A DNA stretch of 64,000 nt from Bacteroidota bacterium (lineage in GTDB: Bacteria > Bacteroidota > Bacteroidia > B-17B0 > Aurantibacillaceae): positions 44,483 through 108,482 of the forward strand of contig JADBXZ010000036.1 of assembly GCA_020403265.1 (NCBI GenBank), written 5' to 3'. Below the pieces are notes generated by a model. That model had not been told where the DNA came from. It did no database searches and saw only the letters and a program-made list of their open reading frames with translations. A program made the position numbers and the translations under genes. Each line of letters opens with the position of its first letter. Within the stretch, counting starts at the first letter, position 1. This document shows, one piece after another, positions 10,316-19,781 of this stretch.

Positions 10316-10765
10316 ATGAAATCAACCTTATTGAAAATATCACTTGGTCTTTTGTTCGGTTTATCATTAAACAGACTGCATTCACAATCGGTATTTCCCG
10401 AGTTTTTAAACGGCACCTGGAAAATAGAAAACGAAGAACATTTTGAACATTGGGATAAAATGAATAGCGAACAATTAAAAGGAGTGACCTATAAATTAAT
10501 CCAAGGACGTGTTATTGTTGAAGAGTACAGTGAAATTGTTAAATCACCAAAGGGAATTGTTTACAAAGCAAGTCCGGTTGGGCAAAACAATGGCAAAACA
10601 ATTGAGTTTAAACAAACTCGCTCTGATAGTTTGTTTGTATTTGAAAATCCCAAACATGATTTTCCAAAAAAAATCATCTATAAATTAATTAATGCAAAGC
10701 AAGTAGAGGTGAATATTTCAGATGGTGGTAAGAAAGTTGTTAATTATAAATTAGAGAAAATCTAA
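10316..10765 (+). CDS. DUF6265 family secreted protein
   Basis: With the ATG at 10316 the protein has 149 residues and a signal peptide ending near LHSQ. The core holds FLNGTWKIENEEHFEHW and the family-typical FENPKHDFPKKIIYKL, which match DUF6265, a small beta-barrel family of unknown function. A second, diverged member is encoded at 39998-40510. It lies after the dnaK terminator and is probably transcribed independently. No partner gene is evident. Confidence 0.72.
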   Translation: MKSTLLKISLGLLFGLSLNRLHSQSVFPEFLNGTWKIENEEHFEHWDKMNSEQLKGVTYKLIQGRVIVEEYSEIVKSPKGIVYKASPVGQNNGKTIEFKQTRSDSLFVFENPKHDFPKKIIYKLINAKQVEVNISDGGKKVVNYKLEKI

Positions 10766-10871
10766 ATTAAAATTATAGAATTTCTAATCACGAGTCCCTT
10801 AAATTTCAAACTACTGTTATTTATTAATCACTACAGCTTTAAAGCGCTTCTAGTAAATGGAAGGTACTTTT

Positions 10872-11630
10872 TTATGGCTTTAGATAGGCATGTTTGGTAA
10901 AGTAAACTATATTACTAAACCCTCTATTTAATCCATTTATTTCTTTAGAAAAAGAGTTTGCTAAGTTTACTCCAATAAATAAAGTTTGATTTGGATTTAA
11001 ATTCGCTAAATCCGAACTGGTAAAAGCAATACTCATGGTATTGGAAGTTAAACTTCTATAAACTCCGGCACCTGAAGTATTTATTGTTAAATAGGACCCA
11101 GCCTGACAATTTGAAATACCATTGATGTTTAAAGTAAACCCTGCTGATTTGCTAACCGTATCAGGTAATAAATTATAACCACTGTATTTAGGAAAATTAG
11201 ACTGATAGCTTTCGCTAAATGGTGTTACTGTACCACTTCCACTGACACTCCAACTCTGCATGCCATTAATTTGATTTGGAAAATTAGAATACATAGAATA
11301 AGTTTTATAAATAGAATCATACGACAATGAAATAGTATTGAGACTTACATTACCAGCTTTAACATACGTTAAAGGTATAGAAGAAAAAGAGCTTTCATGA
11401 AAATTAGCAACAGCACTACTATCTTTAAATATAACATTATTGATTAGCTTAATATTGTAGGTTGCTTTTAATATACATGTTGCACCGCTTAAACCGGTAT
11501 TATATCCTACGGGAACAGTAGGGTCTTGATAAGTTGGCGTAGAGGATTTATCAGAAGTGGATTGGTCTTTTTTGTTACATGCAAAAAAAACAATTATTAT
11601 TCCCAAAACGATTATAAAAGACTTTTTCAT
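10872..11630 (-). CDS. Hypothetical lipoprotein
   Basis: The 252-residue protein carries a lipobox (FIIVLGIIIVFFAC, then NKK) and a Ser/Thr/Asn-rich mature part with few charged residues, typical of a surface-exposed beta-rich lipoprotein. I do not recognise the family. It follows the 11709-12401 gene on the same strand after 78 bases and may be the last member of the surface-protein operon that begins at 17045. The start of the mature protein (STPTYQDPTVPVGY) recalls the lipoprotein at 4010-4573. Confidence 0.6.
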   Translation of the reverse strand: MKKSFIIVLGIIIVFFACNKKDQSTSDKSSTPTYQDPTVPVGYNTGLSGATCILKATYNIKLINNVIFKDSSAVANFHESSFSSIPLTYVKAGNVSLNTISLSYDSIYKTYSMYSNFPNQINGMQSWSVSGSGTVTPFSESYQSNFPKYSGYNLLPDTVSKSAGFTLNINGISNCQAGSYLTINTSGAGVYRSLTSNTMSIAFTSSDLANLNPNQTLFIGVNLANSFSKEINGLNRGFSNIVYFTKHAYLKP

Positions 11631-11708
11631 AGTTAACTTATGTTTAATTTTTGATTAGTTAATAATATTGATATTGTTTTGGTCAATTTAAGAAGCTAAT
11701 AAAATTGT

Positions 11709-12401
11709 TCATAGTGTAACATTTACTATTTTGACAATTGAAAGCCGGTTTTCAAATTTAAATTTCTTACCAGAAACTATCTTTTCCTCATTTTTAATTA
11801 ATATAAGATTTAACTTAACACTACTACACGGTAACAAAAAAAGATCACATTTGGGAATTACTATTTGATTACAGTTCCCTGCGATTCTATTCCAAGGATT
11901 GACAATACTCAGATAGTTTGGGACTAGCATAAACTCTATTTTATCATAATTTGAAAAAATACCTGTATTTATTACTAGATCGTTGCTTTTGGAAATTGTA
12001 TTCGGCAAAATTATAGTAGAGTTGTTCATTGGATAACCTATATTAGTTGTATAATTAATGGTCGGTAAACTATCTGAATTCGTTAGAGCCCAAACAACTG
12101 GCTCCTGTGTTAAACTTCCTGTTGAATCAAAATAACTTTTAGCAACATTATTAAAAGCCATCTTTCTATTGTTATAATAAATGTCACCTGATTTCTTCAA
12201 TTTAATATAATCAAAAGTATTTGAACCATTTCCTTTAAAAACGTGTGCCATACCTTGATATGATTTAATAAACGTGCTGGTATCAATAATATATCTCGAG
12301 AAAGTTGATTTGAATATTGCTGAATATTTCAGAGAATTATTTAGCCACGAGGAAAAACTTACAATTATTAAGATTGCGAAAAAAAAGAATTTAATTTTCA
12401 T
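11709..12401 (-). CDS. Hypothetical exported protein
   Basis: This is an unrecognised 230-residue protein with an N-terminal hydrophobic segment (KIKFFFFAILIIVSFSSWL) that could be an uncleaved anchor or a signal peptide. There is no lipobox cysteine. The only cysteines are close together (GNCNQIVIPKCDLFLLPCSS). The C-terminus is basic and hydrophobic and does not resemble a T9SS sorting domain. It starts seven bases after the stop of the T9SS protein at 12409-15015, so the two are almost certainly co-transcribed. Confidence 0.6.
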   Translation of the reverse strand: MKIKFFFFAILIIVSFSSWLNNSLKYSAIFKSTFSRYIIDTSTFIKSYQGMAHVFKGNGSNTFDYIKLKKSGDIYYNNRKMAFNNVAKSYFDSTGSLTQEPVVWALTNSDSLPTINYTTNIGYPMNNSTIILPNTISKSNDLVINTGIFSNYDKIEFMLVPNYLSIVNPWNRIAGNCNQIVIPKCDLFLLPCSSVKLNLILIKNEEKIVSGKKFKFENRLSIVKIVNVTL

Positions 12402-12408
12402 ACTGATT

Positions 12409-15015
12409 TTAATTTATTATTGTAATACGTTTAATGCAGGTTACTGATTCGTTCCCTGTAAATTTAATATTATATACTCCCGGTGCCATACCCTTCAAGT
12501 TAACAGGCATACTCAGTTCGCCAGTTATAAATTTTGCAGAAAAAACAACTTTGCCAACCATGTCCTGAATTTCAAAATTTACATTATCTGTATTCCTTAG
12601 ATTAAACATGATATTAAATTCACCTGTATTTACTGTCGGGTACACCTCAATTTTATTATGAATAAAGTTAACATTATCAGTACCTATTCTCATTAAAGAG
12701 TCTAACTGACTGTTAAGTAAATCCACACTTATACTTTCAACACCTGTGTATTCTGGTGCCTTCTCTGAATATGGGTTTTTTGTAGAGACACTTCCTACGT
12801 AATTTAATGGCTCATCATACATTTCATCGTTGTTATTAGAACCTTTTCCCATATCCGGATTTCCGCATGTACCATGAAAAGGATTGATAACAGCTGCAAA
12901 ATCAGCTCCTAAATTAACTTCAAACCCGCCTGAACCATTAGGCAATAAAGCTATTTCTTTCCCGGCACGGTAGATAGCACCGGCGTTTGAGTTTAAGATA
13001 TTAGTTGCCGTAATATTCTCATAGGCACCAAATGTTTTTATATTGGTGTTAGTAAAATTACTACCTATTGGGAAACTTGTTGTTGCTTTTCTAAAACTAA
13101 AATCTTGTGTGCCAATTGTAAATCCTTCTCTTAAATAAAATAAATTATGTAAAAGCATATAGTCTGTTCCGGCAAATTCTCCTTTGGGGTCATTACACCC
13201 TTGTCTCCACAATCCATCAGTTACATCACATCTATTAGAAGCTCCCCAATTTGGCCCCGGTACAAAGGGAAATAAATAGAAGTTACCTGAACATGGTGCT
13301 GTATTAATAACATTTTGTAAAATATTCTTCAATTGATCATGACCGAAAGGAGTTATGTAACTCAAGTACTTTGATGGTACAGCAGGGTGACCGTTATTTC
13401 TGTGCAAAATATCCCTAATATAAACAGGCATAATTAACTCACTACCAAGATGGAGTTGTTGATTTCCAGACGGTGGTGTACAATCATTAAAAGTAAATGG
13501 CGTAGTCGTTGTAAATTTTGTTAACTTCTGATCAGTTGCATTAAATATTATACTTGGAAATAAATTGTTAAATAAATTTTGTATCACAGCATTCAAAGTA
13601 TTAATAGCTATGTTCAATACAACAATTACCGGTGTTAACCATGTTGGCGTGTTTGATAGTTGATTTTGCAAATTCGTTAAAGTTGTGGCTAATCCACCAA
13701 TCTGATTTTCAATATCAATATCTTTTACAACCTTACTCTCCCAAAAACAATTACAAATACTAGCTAATACAGAAAATATTCCATTATTGTTTAAGTTATT
13801 AGAGAATTCGCTTGCCATATATAGATTCCAAATATCGCCAGATGTTGAAGAAACAACATTTCTGAAGTCTGTATTTGCGTTCTTTGGATATGAAATCCCT
13901 GTTCCTAGAGAAAAAAATATACCTGTACTGGCAAAAATATTTGGCATATCATTACTTGTAAAATCAGCTCCATTACCAAATTCTTTTATAAATGCCCCAG
14001 CATTATCAATTGCATAAGCTGCTACAGCACTGAGGCCACCTGTCTGGACTATATCATTATTATTTGCAGGATTTCTATAATTATAGGCAGGGTCATTTTT
14101 AAAACGACCTGCCAACCTCTCTGCGATATCTATTGCTTGTTGCCTAATACTTGTTCCTCCCGCACCAAAACCAAAAGTTGCCCCGTTATCTGTATCACCA
14201 GGGTCTACCATTTCTTTTATCATTGCGCACCCCATCAATAAATAATAAACTTGATCTTGGCTTGCTTCAAAACCATGTATTACTCCTTTTTTTTTAGGCG
14301 AATTTTCGTCATTCCAGTTTTTTGTTGGATCAAGATCTTTTATAAATGCCGTGTGATTTGATTCAGTTACTAATTGACCTTTCGGACCATTTACTGCATT
14401 TGGAAAAGTAGGAGCAAATCCAAAATCTGTGCTCTGCGAAATCGGTGCTCCGGTGTTATCAAGACCAGAATTGTTATAATTAAAATGTTCGTAGTTATTA
14501 GCAATAAAATCTACTGGTATATCGTCTCTTACAAAAAAACCATTTAACCCAGCTGGAACAAGAGTCTTGGGATTTCCTGGATTAGGATGATTAAAAATAA
14601 TTTGCTCCGCAACAAAATCTAACCTGTTAATTGCACTTAAACCACAAAACAATTCATGCTTTACCCTGCTAACATCTTGGCCATTCATTTTTAACAATCT
14701 ATACTCCATGGCTAAAGCAGTCAAATAAATGCCTAACCGAGCGCTACAATCACCTGCACGCATTTGATCAGTGCCTAAACCAGAGGTAAGGTACGTAAGG
14801 CCAGCATTGTCTGGATGCATAATATCCCAAGACTGATTTCCTCTCTCGTTAAATGGTAAACTTTCGCCAGGTAACAGCCCAACTTTCATAAAATCATTTT
14901 GCAGCCTTGTTTTATAATAATAGTACTTCTTATGATTTAAACTTTCATTTTGAGCTTTACCCGACAAAAAAAATACTAGGAAGATAAAAACATTATTTAA
15001 ACATTTCGATTTCAT
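12409..15015 (-). CDS. Large secreted protein with T9SS type A sorting domain
   Basis: The 868-residue protein has a signal peptide (NVFIFLVFFLSGKAQ) and a C-terminal type A sorting domain of about 75 residues, starting at IEVYPTVNTGEFNIMF and ending PGVYNIKF...CIKRITIIN. It is therefore exported by T9SS and probably attached to the cell surface. The N-terminal 350 residues contain helical stretches (CSARLGIYLTALAMEYRLLKM, SQDQVYYLLMGCAMIKEM, AIDIAERLAGRF) that might form an alpha/alpha toroid as in some glycan-active enzymes, but no catalytic motif can be assigned. Its start overlaps the preceding lipoprotein gene by 23 bases. Confidence 0.75.
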   Translation of the reverse strand: MKSKCLNNVFIFLVFFLSGKAQNESLNHKKYYYYKTRLQNDFMKVGLLPGESLPFNERGNQSWDIMHPDNAGLTYLTSGLGTDQMRAGDCSARLGIYLTALAMEYRLLKMNGQDVSRVKHELFCGLSAINRLDFVAEQIIFNHPNPGNPKTLVPAGLNGFFVRDDIPVDFIANNYEHFNYNNSGLDNTGAPISQSTDFGFAPTFPNAVNGPKGQLVTESNHTAFIKDLDPTKNWNDENSPKKKGVIHGFEASQDQVYYLLMGCAMIKEMVDPGDTDNGATFGFGAGGTSIRQQAIDIAERLAGRFKNDPAYNYRNPANNNDIVQTGGLSAVAAYAIDNAGAFIKEFGNGADFTSNDMPNIFASTGIFFSLGTGISYPKNANTDFRNVVSSTSGDIWNLYMASEFSNNLNNNGIFSVLASICNCFWESKVVKDIDIENQIGGLATTLTNLQNQLSNTPTWLTPVIVVLNIAINTLNAVIQNLFNNLFPSIIFNATDQKLTKFTTTTPFTFNDCTPPSGNQQLHLGSELIMPVYIRDILHRNNGHPAVPSKYLSYITPFGHDQLKNILQNVINTAPCSGNFYLFPFVPGPNWGASNRCDVTDGLWRQGCNDPKGEFAGTDYMLLHNLFYLREGFTIGTQDFSFRKATTSFPIGSNFTNTNIKTFGAYENITATNILNSNAGAIYRAGKEIALLPNGSGGFEVNLGADFAAVINPFHGTCGNPDMGKGSNNNDEMYDEPLNYVGSVSTKNPYSEKAPEYTGVESISVDLLNSQLDSLMRIGTDNVNFIHNKIEVYPTVNTGEFNIMFNLRNTDNVNFEIQDMVGKVVFSAKFITGELSMPVNLKGMAPGVYNIKFTGNESVTCIKRITIIN

Positions 15016-15490
15016 ATAAATCGTTTTTAATAATTAATTGATTGTTATAAAGTTTTGTGATTTCAAAAACAGGTTGATCCAAAAATATTTTAGCAAATTT
15101 CCCTCTTCTTATTCTCGATCCTTCGTTTATAATGTTCATTCTTTTATTATCTATTTGAAAATACAAAGTGGAATGAAAACCATTAACAGTATCTAATGTC
15201 CACATTGCTATTGAGTTGTAACATTCGTAATAACTGCTTGTTTTTTTTTGAGTAGTTTCATTGTCAAAACTTATAAATACTCTAACACTATTAAAATTTT
15301 TTGGAGCAATACTATCATTATACTTATGAATTACGTCCTCTCCATTTAATTCAAGTTTTCTTACCTTCCATTCACCTTTCATTCTTGTTTTTACTGTTTT
15401 TAGGCTGATAAATGGGTCTTCTTTAAACTTGCGGCAATTGGAATGAGTAATTAAAACTATAAATAGAATATATACAATACTTTTTTTCAA
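14993..15490 (-). CDS. Small lipoprotein, lipocalin-like
   Basis: The 165-residue protein has a lipoprotein-type signal (IVYILFIVLITHSNC). A beta-rich body follows whose MKGEWKVRKLELNGEDV opening resembles the first strand of Bacteroidota lipocalin-like lipoproteins. The function is unknown. The gene starts one base after the upstream fibre-like gene ends and overlaps the downstream T9SS gene by 23 bases, so it lies inside one translationally coupled operon. Confidence 0.65.
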   Translation of the reverse strand: MKKSIVYILFIVLITHSNCRKFKEDPFISLKTVKTRMKGEWKVRKLELNGEDVIHKYNDSIAPKNFNSVRVFISFDNETTQKKTSSYYECYNSIAMWTLDTVNGFHSTLYFQIDNKRMNIINEGSRIRRGKFAKIFLDQPVFEITKLYNNQLIIKNDLYEIEMFK

Positions 15491-15491
15491 A

Positions 15492-17045
15492 TTACTTAAT
15501 TTTTTCTTTTAAAATTTGATTTTCCTTCTTTAAATCGTTAATTTGCTTTTGTTGCTCAATTACATACAAATACAACTCTTCAATTTTTTCCATCTGTAGC
15601 TTTTGCATTTCAGCAATATTTAAATCATTGACTTTTAAATCCACCTCACTTGGTATATTAGGTAAGTGTTTTTCCTTTTTAATAAAGTTCTCAACATCAG
15701 TTAAGGACATTAATTTGTAATTCTTGTCAAATACATAATCTGCCCAAACGCTGTTGTGAATATTTACAAAAACTTCTTTAGCCAATATTTTTCCATCAAC
15801 AGCGAGCATAGCATTAATATGAGGTCCGCCAACTTTCGGTTTTTGGTTACCTATATAAGTTTTACCATCGCTTTTTATTACAAAAGCAACATTATTTGAT
15901 GCATTTAACACGTTAAAAGCGTCTATGTTAACAGTTTTAATGGTTGTTTTTCCATCGTTATTGATTTTAAAAGCTTGATTATTACTCGCATCCAAAATAT
16001 TTAATGCATCTGTATTATTAGTTTTAATTGTCGTTTTGCCGTCTCCATCAATATAAAACGTTTCTGCACCATCCCCGGCAAATGATGTATTTTGCGTAAC
16101 AGATATAGCTTTAGCACTATTATATGTAGAAACCCTCAAGCCGGCACCACTGCTGGATCCATTTTTAATCTTTATTGCTTCACCAATTGAAGCTACATCA
16201 TTTAATACATACAACTTATTATTAGGCTCAACAAAAGTACTTGCAGAGTTATATCCTAACTGCAATCTTTGCCTCACATTTAACGCACCATCAATTGAAA
16301 CAATATTTGTAGCATTAGCTCCAAAAGGCGTGCTATGTCCGAAAAATAAAACATTTCTATTGCAAAAACCATTTATAAATAAATCACCCGGGTGGTTGGT
16401 ACTTGGATTACTTAATGCACCTGTACCTTGAGTATCAAAAAAAGCATTAACACCGTTATGTCCTATTAAAACTTGACCACCCGTGATTGAAGGATTAGTT
16501 GGATTAAATGCAACAGAAACCATTTGGGAAAACGCGTTAGCAATTCCCGGAATTGGACCATTAATGCAAGTTAAATTAGGTTGTGAATCTTCAGGTGCAA
16601 TTGTACCACCATTACCACCGTTTAAAATACCGGTTCCACCAGGTGCTGAAAACTTAAATAAAGACGGATAATTACTAGTGCCAGGTACATACTGCATAGT
16701 AATACCATTACTAGGTGTTGTACCTAATACAACTTTCGTTTTAAAATTAGCTGTTCCTGCTACATCCAATACACCTGCTACTTTTATGTCATGTTCTGCA
16801 ATTACATTTTCCTTGGCCCTGATCGTATCTGTTGCTGTAATAGCATCTGCCTTTATAACAGTATTACTTTTTATTGTATCTGCTCGTAATGTTGTAGCAC
16901 TAAAGGTTGTAGGAGCTTGAGCATTTAAATTTTGACTTAAAAACATTAAAACAGCTATTTTAAGCGTGTTTTTTTGATTCAAACGGGGGGGGGTATTCCC
17001 GCTAAGCTTGGCTTTAATAAAACCGAAAACGTTGGTTTTTTTCAT
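15492..17045 (-). CDS. Fibre-like surface protein with C-terminal coiled coil
   Basis: The 517-residue protein has a Thr/Ala/Asn-rich body with short repeats (DGKTTIKT twice, then DGKTYIG) and a C-terminal module of about 90 residues. In this module VWADYVFDKNYKLMSLTDVE and KEKHLPNIPS lead into a coiled coil (EMQKLQMEKIEELYLYVIEQQKQI). Such ends occur in many Bacteroidota tail-fibre-like proteins and probably trimerise. There is no T9SS domain. The signal peptide is preceded by an unusually long basic stretch of about 26 residues, interrupted by a C9 tract (16985-16993). An ATG just inside the hydrophobic core is too late to replace the start. It is the first gene of a five-gene run. Confidence 0.7.
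   Translation of the reverse strand: MKKTNVFGFIKAKLSGNTPPRLNQKNTLKIAVLMFLSQNLNAQAPTTFSATTLRADTIKSNTVIKADAITATDTIRAKENVIAEHDIKVAGVLDVAGTANFKTKVVLGTTPSNGITMQYVPGTSNYPSLFKFSAPGGTGILNGGNGGTIAPEDSQPNLTCINGPIPGIANAFSQMVSVAFNPTNPSITGGQVLIGHNGVNAFFDTQGTGALSNPSTNHPGDLFINGFCNRNVLFFGHSTPFGANATNIVSIDGALNVRQRLQLGYNSASTFVEPNNKLYVLNDVASIGEAIKIKNGSSSGAGLRVSTYNSAKAISVTQNTSFAGDGAETFYIDGDGKTTIKTNNTDALNILDASNNQAFKINNDGKTTIKTVNIDAFNVLNASNNVAFVIKSDGKTYIGNQKPKVGGPHINAMLAVDGKILAKEVFVNIHNSVWADYVFDKNYKLMSLTDVENFIKKEKHLPNIPSEVDLKVNDLNIAEMQKLQMEKIEELYLYVIEQQKQINDLKKENQILKEKIK
16985..16993 (-). repeat. C9 homopolymer near the start of the fibre-like gene
   Basis: Nine G on the plus strand are nine C in the coding strand, about 18 codons after the ATG, in the stretch coding NTPPRLNQ. 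The frame is open with nine bases. Gain or loss of one base would shift the frame before the signal peptide. A tract of this length is striking in such AT-rich DNA. Confidence 0.85.
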
Positions 17046-17321
17046 GGGATTAACAAATTGTAAATCTAATTTACTAAAAACAATTGTTAATTAATAATAA
17101 TTTCGCTCAAGTGAAAATTTTAACAAATGAATGGTTTAAATTATTAGACTAAACTTTAAACATTCTGCAATTAGTTCAAAAATAATTGCCTTTTATTATA
17201 AAATTCTCTAAAAGTCAATTAATCAGCATTTAATCCTAAACAGTCAATTGAAAAAAATTAACTGGCACATTAAATTTAAGCCCTACTATTATTAAATACG
17301 AGACATTGGGGAATTTATTGA

Positions 17322-18287
17322 GTACAAAAATTTAGAATCTACTCTTATTACGAATGCTATAATATAGCTTATGATGCAGCCAATGCAAAATTTTATACCG
17401 CTGGTTTAAAATTTAACACTAATCCCTTAACCAGTTATAACCTTGCTTGTATAGATACCAGCGGAAATGTAATCTGGAATAATCAGATTTGGAACAATAA
17501 CAATTTATTCTACAATGATATACAATTGTTTAATAATGAAATTTACTTATGTGGCAGTTTAAAGGTTAGTACAATATTAGGAAGCGGAGAGTTTAAACTT
17601 GCATTTGCCAAATATCAAAATAGCAACGGCTCATTGGTTGTTTCTAAAAATTACTGTAATGCTTTTTTGGGTAATCAATTTAATTCAATGCATATAAAAA
17701 ACAATTCTGTTTTTTTAACTGGTGCAGTTAGTACGCAAACTAATTTATATAATGGTTACAGGCATGCAGATATATTTTTTAAAATTAAGCACAATGGTGA
17801 TAGTACTTCAATGAAACTATATAATCATTTTACCGGTAATTCAGATAATCTTGAAATGTTCTTCGATATCAAAGAATGTAATGATGGCGGTTTTATAATG
17901 GGAGGTGCACCGGTTTATGTAACAGCACCACAAAGTCAAAATTGGGTAGTAAAAACAGATAGTAATGGCGTAGGCCCCGGTATGGTAACTGTTAGCATTA
18001 AAGAATTTACAAATACAAATTTTAAATTAACAATATACCCTGTACCTGCAAAAGATGTTTTAAATATTGAGCTCTTAACTAATAACAATGCAGTAGGCAG
18101 TATTGAAGCAACTGAAAGCAAAAATACTATAGAAATAATAAATATATTTGGACAAGTCATAAACAGTGTCCAACTAAGCGCTGCCAACAATATAATAAAT
18201 GTAAATGGATTAAAGGCGGGCGTTTATTTCTTACACGCTACTATTAACAATGAGGTGTTAAAGCAAAAAATAATCATTGAAAAGTAA
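17322..18287 (+). pseudogene. 5'-truncated T9SS type A secreted protein gene
   Basis: The frame is open from after a TGA at 17319-17321 to 18287. The translated upstream part (YDAANAKFYTAGLKFNTN, then CIDTSGNVIWNNQIWN) clearly continues the protein. No ATG occurs until 17688 and no signal peptide is encoded, so the gene has lost its 5' end. The body resembles repeat proteins of the IDTSGNVIW type that form a beta-propeller-like fold. The C-terminus is a complete type A sorting domain (TIYPVPAKDVLNIELL, then GLKAGVYFLHATINN). A TTG at 17526 could initiate translation, but the product could not be exported. It is probably a remnant left by rearrangement next to the surface operon. Confidence 0.65.
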
Positions 18288-18366
18288 CTTTTTATATTAT
18301 CCTTCAACTCAAAGTTAATTTGAGATAACTTAGTTAAACTAGTCTTATTAATAATTATAAAAAATA

Positions 18367-18396
18367 CTTCAAAGAAATTGGCTTCAAAGAAATTAG
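18367..18396 (+). repeat. Two tandem 15-bp direct repeats
   Basis: CTTCAAAGAAATTGG at 18367-18381 is followed at once by CTTCAAAGAAATTAG at 18382-18396, with one mismatch. It lies in the gap between the truncated T9SS gene and fic. The function is unknown and it may be a replication slippage duplication. Confidence 0.6.
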
Positions 18397-18460
18397 CACC
18401 TATCTACACTTGTGGATTTTAGTAATCCGGTGTGAAAAATTTGTCAATCCTTTATAATTT

Positions 18461-18493
18461 TATGAGCCGAATCATTTTTATATTCGGCTCATA
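18461..18493 (+). promoter_or_regulatory. Palindrome 1 upstream of fic (putative operator)
   Basis: TATGAGCCGAAT (18461-18472) and ATTCGGCTCATA (18482-18493) are perfect 12-bp inverted arms around a 9-base spacer. The site lies 47 bases before the fic ATG. Its arms recur in the second palindrome, which argues for a protein-binding site rather than a terminator. There is also no T run after it. Confidence 0.6.
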
Positions 18494-18508
18494 ATTTAGC
18501 ATTTTTTA

Positions 18509-18533
18509 AGCCGAATAATTCGTATATTTGGCT
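18509..18533 (+). promoter_or_regulatory. Palindrome 2 overlapping the fic promoter (putative operator)
   Basis: AGCCGAAT (18509-18516) pairs with ATTTGGCT (18526-18533), with one G-T pair and again a 9-base spacer, as in palindrome 1. The right arm overlaps TATATTTG (18523-18530), which fits the Bacteroidota -7 consensus TAnnTTTG. The site ends seven bases before the ATG at 18540. A protein bound here would block transcription. Confidence 0.55.
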
Positions 18534-18539
18534 CATCAA

Positions 18540-19667
18540 ATGTATAATTGGGAACTAAAAGATTGGCCAAAATTTACTTATTCATTAATTGGGTTAGAAG
18601 ATACTTTTACCAAAATTTTAAGAAATGAAGGGCGTTTTGAAGGTATTGTAAAGCAATTGCCAAATAACATACAAGCAACTACACTCATTGAAATGATGAT
18701 TGTTGAAGCCATGAAAACATCCGAAATTGAGGGTGAATTCTTCAGCAGAAAAGATGTGATGAGCTCCATCAAAAAAAACCTGGGTTTAGCCCCTGCATCT
18801 ACAAAAATAATTAATAAAAATGCGGAGGGTGTTTCTAAAGTGATGATTGAAGTGAGAAACACGTATCAACAAACTTTAACCCAAGACGCTTTGTTTAAAT
18901 GGCATAAAACACTATTGCTCAATCAAAAGAACATCAATACCGGACAATGGCGTAAACACAAAGAACCCATGCAGGTGGTGAGTGGCGCCATAGGAAAAGA
19001 AAAAGTATATTTTGAGGCGCCTCCAAGCAAGCTAGTAGATAAAGAAATGCAATTGTTTTTAAAGTGGTTTAATGCTACTGCGCCAAATGGGAAAAAGCAT
19101 ATTGTTAACGGCGTGGTTAGAAGTGCAATTGCTCACCTTTATTTTTTAAGTATCCATCCATTTGAAGACGGAAACGGAAGGATAGGTAGAGCCATAGCAG
19201 AAAAAGCACTTTCTCAAAATGCAGGAGCACCCATATTGATAAGCATCTCATATGTTTTAGAAAAAAATAAAAAGGAATATTACAACCAATTACAAAAAGC
19301 TCAAAAAACAAATAACTTAACAGGATGGATTAATTATTTTGCAAAAGTAATTTTAGAAGCACAGGCTTACACAGAACAAAAAATTGAATTCACACTAAAA
19401 AAAATAAAGTTTTTAGAAACGCTTAAACCCATGTTAAATGGAAGGCAGTTAAAAGTCTTGTTGAAAATGTTTGATGCAGGTAGTGAAGGTTTTGTTGGTG
19501 GAATGAACGCGGCAAAGTACATGCGTATTACAAAAACCTCTAAAGCAACCGCCACCAGAGACTTGCAGGAACTACTCTTAATAAAGGCAATTATTTCAGA
19601 AGGTGGGGGCAGAAGTACCAGATACAATTTAAACCCATTTTATTCATTTGGAAAACCAAATGAATAA
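18540..19667 (+). CDS. Class II Fic family protein (probable AMP-transferase) with C-terminal winged helix
   Basis: The ATG at 18540 gives 375 residues beginning MYNWELKDWPKF, typical of the DUF4172 domain found in front of Fic domains; an in-frame TTG four codons earlier is less likely. The Fic core motif HPFEDGNGR is complete (residues 206-214, followed by IGR). T60-S-E-I-E-G65 matches the inhibitory motif (S/T)xxxE(G/N), which places it in class II with an N-terminal auto-inhibitory helix. The last 75 residues (MNAAKYMRITKTSKATATRDLQ) look like a winged-helix DNA-binding domain. Fic enzymes usually transfer AMP to Tyr, Ser or Thr of target proteins. The target is unknown. It may bind the two palindromes in front of its own gene. 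Confidence 0.9.
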   Translation: MYNWELKDWPKFTYSLIGLEDTFTKILRNEGRFEGIVKQLPNNIQATTLIEMMIVEAMKTSEIEGEFFSRKDVMSSIKKNLGLAPASTKIINKNAEGVSKVMIEVRNTYQQTLTQDALFKWHKTLLLNQKNINTGQWRKHKEPMQVVSGAIGKEKVYFEAPPSKLVDKEMQLFLKWFNATAPNGKKHIVNGVVRSAIAHLYFLSIHPFEDGNGRIGRAIAEKALSQNAGAPILISISYVLEKNKKEYYNQLQKAQKTNNLTGWINYFAKVILEAQAYTEQKIEFTLKKIKFLETLKPMLNGRQLKVLLKMFDAGSEGFVGGMNAAKYMRITKTSKATATRDLQELLLIKAIISEGGGRSTRYNLNPFYSFGKPNE

Positions 19668-19781
19668 ACGATGTAAGAAAATCAACCCTTTGTTCAGAAA
19701 TACCTGAAATACAGATGTGAAATAAGTAATGGTCCAATTTCGTTTCACTTCATTGCACCAAACTTCTTTCTAATCGGGATA

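Noticed and set aside
17066..17079. CTAATTTACTAAAA before the fibre gene at 17045 equals the module B leader at 63609-63622
   Set aside because: The match is 14 AT-rich bases, the hairpin partner is missing, and the promoter element is not shared; chance is likely.
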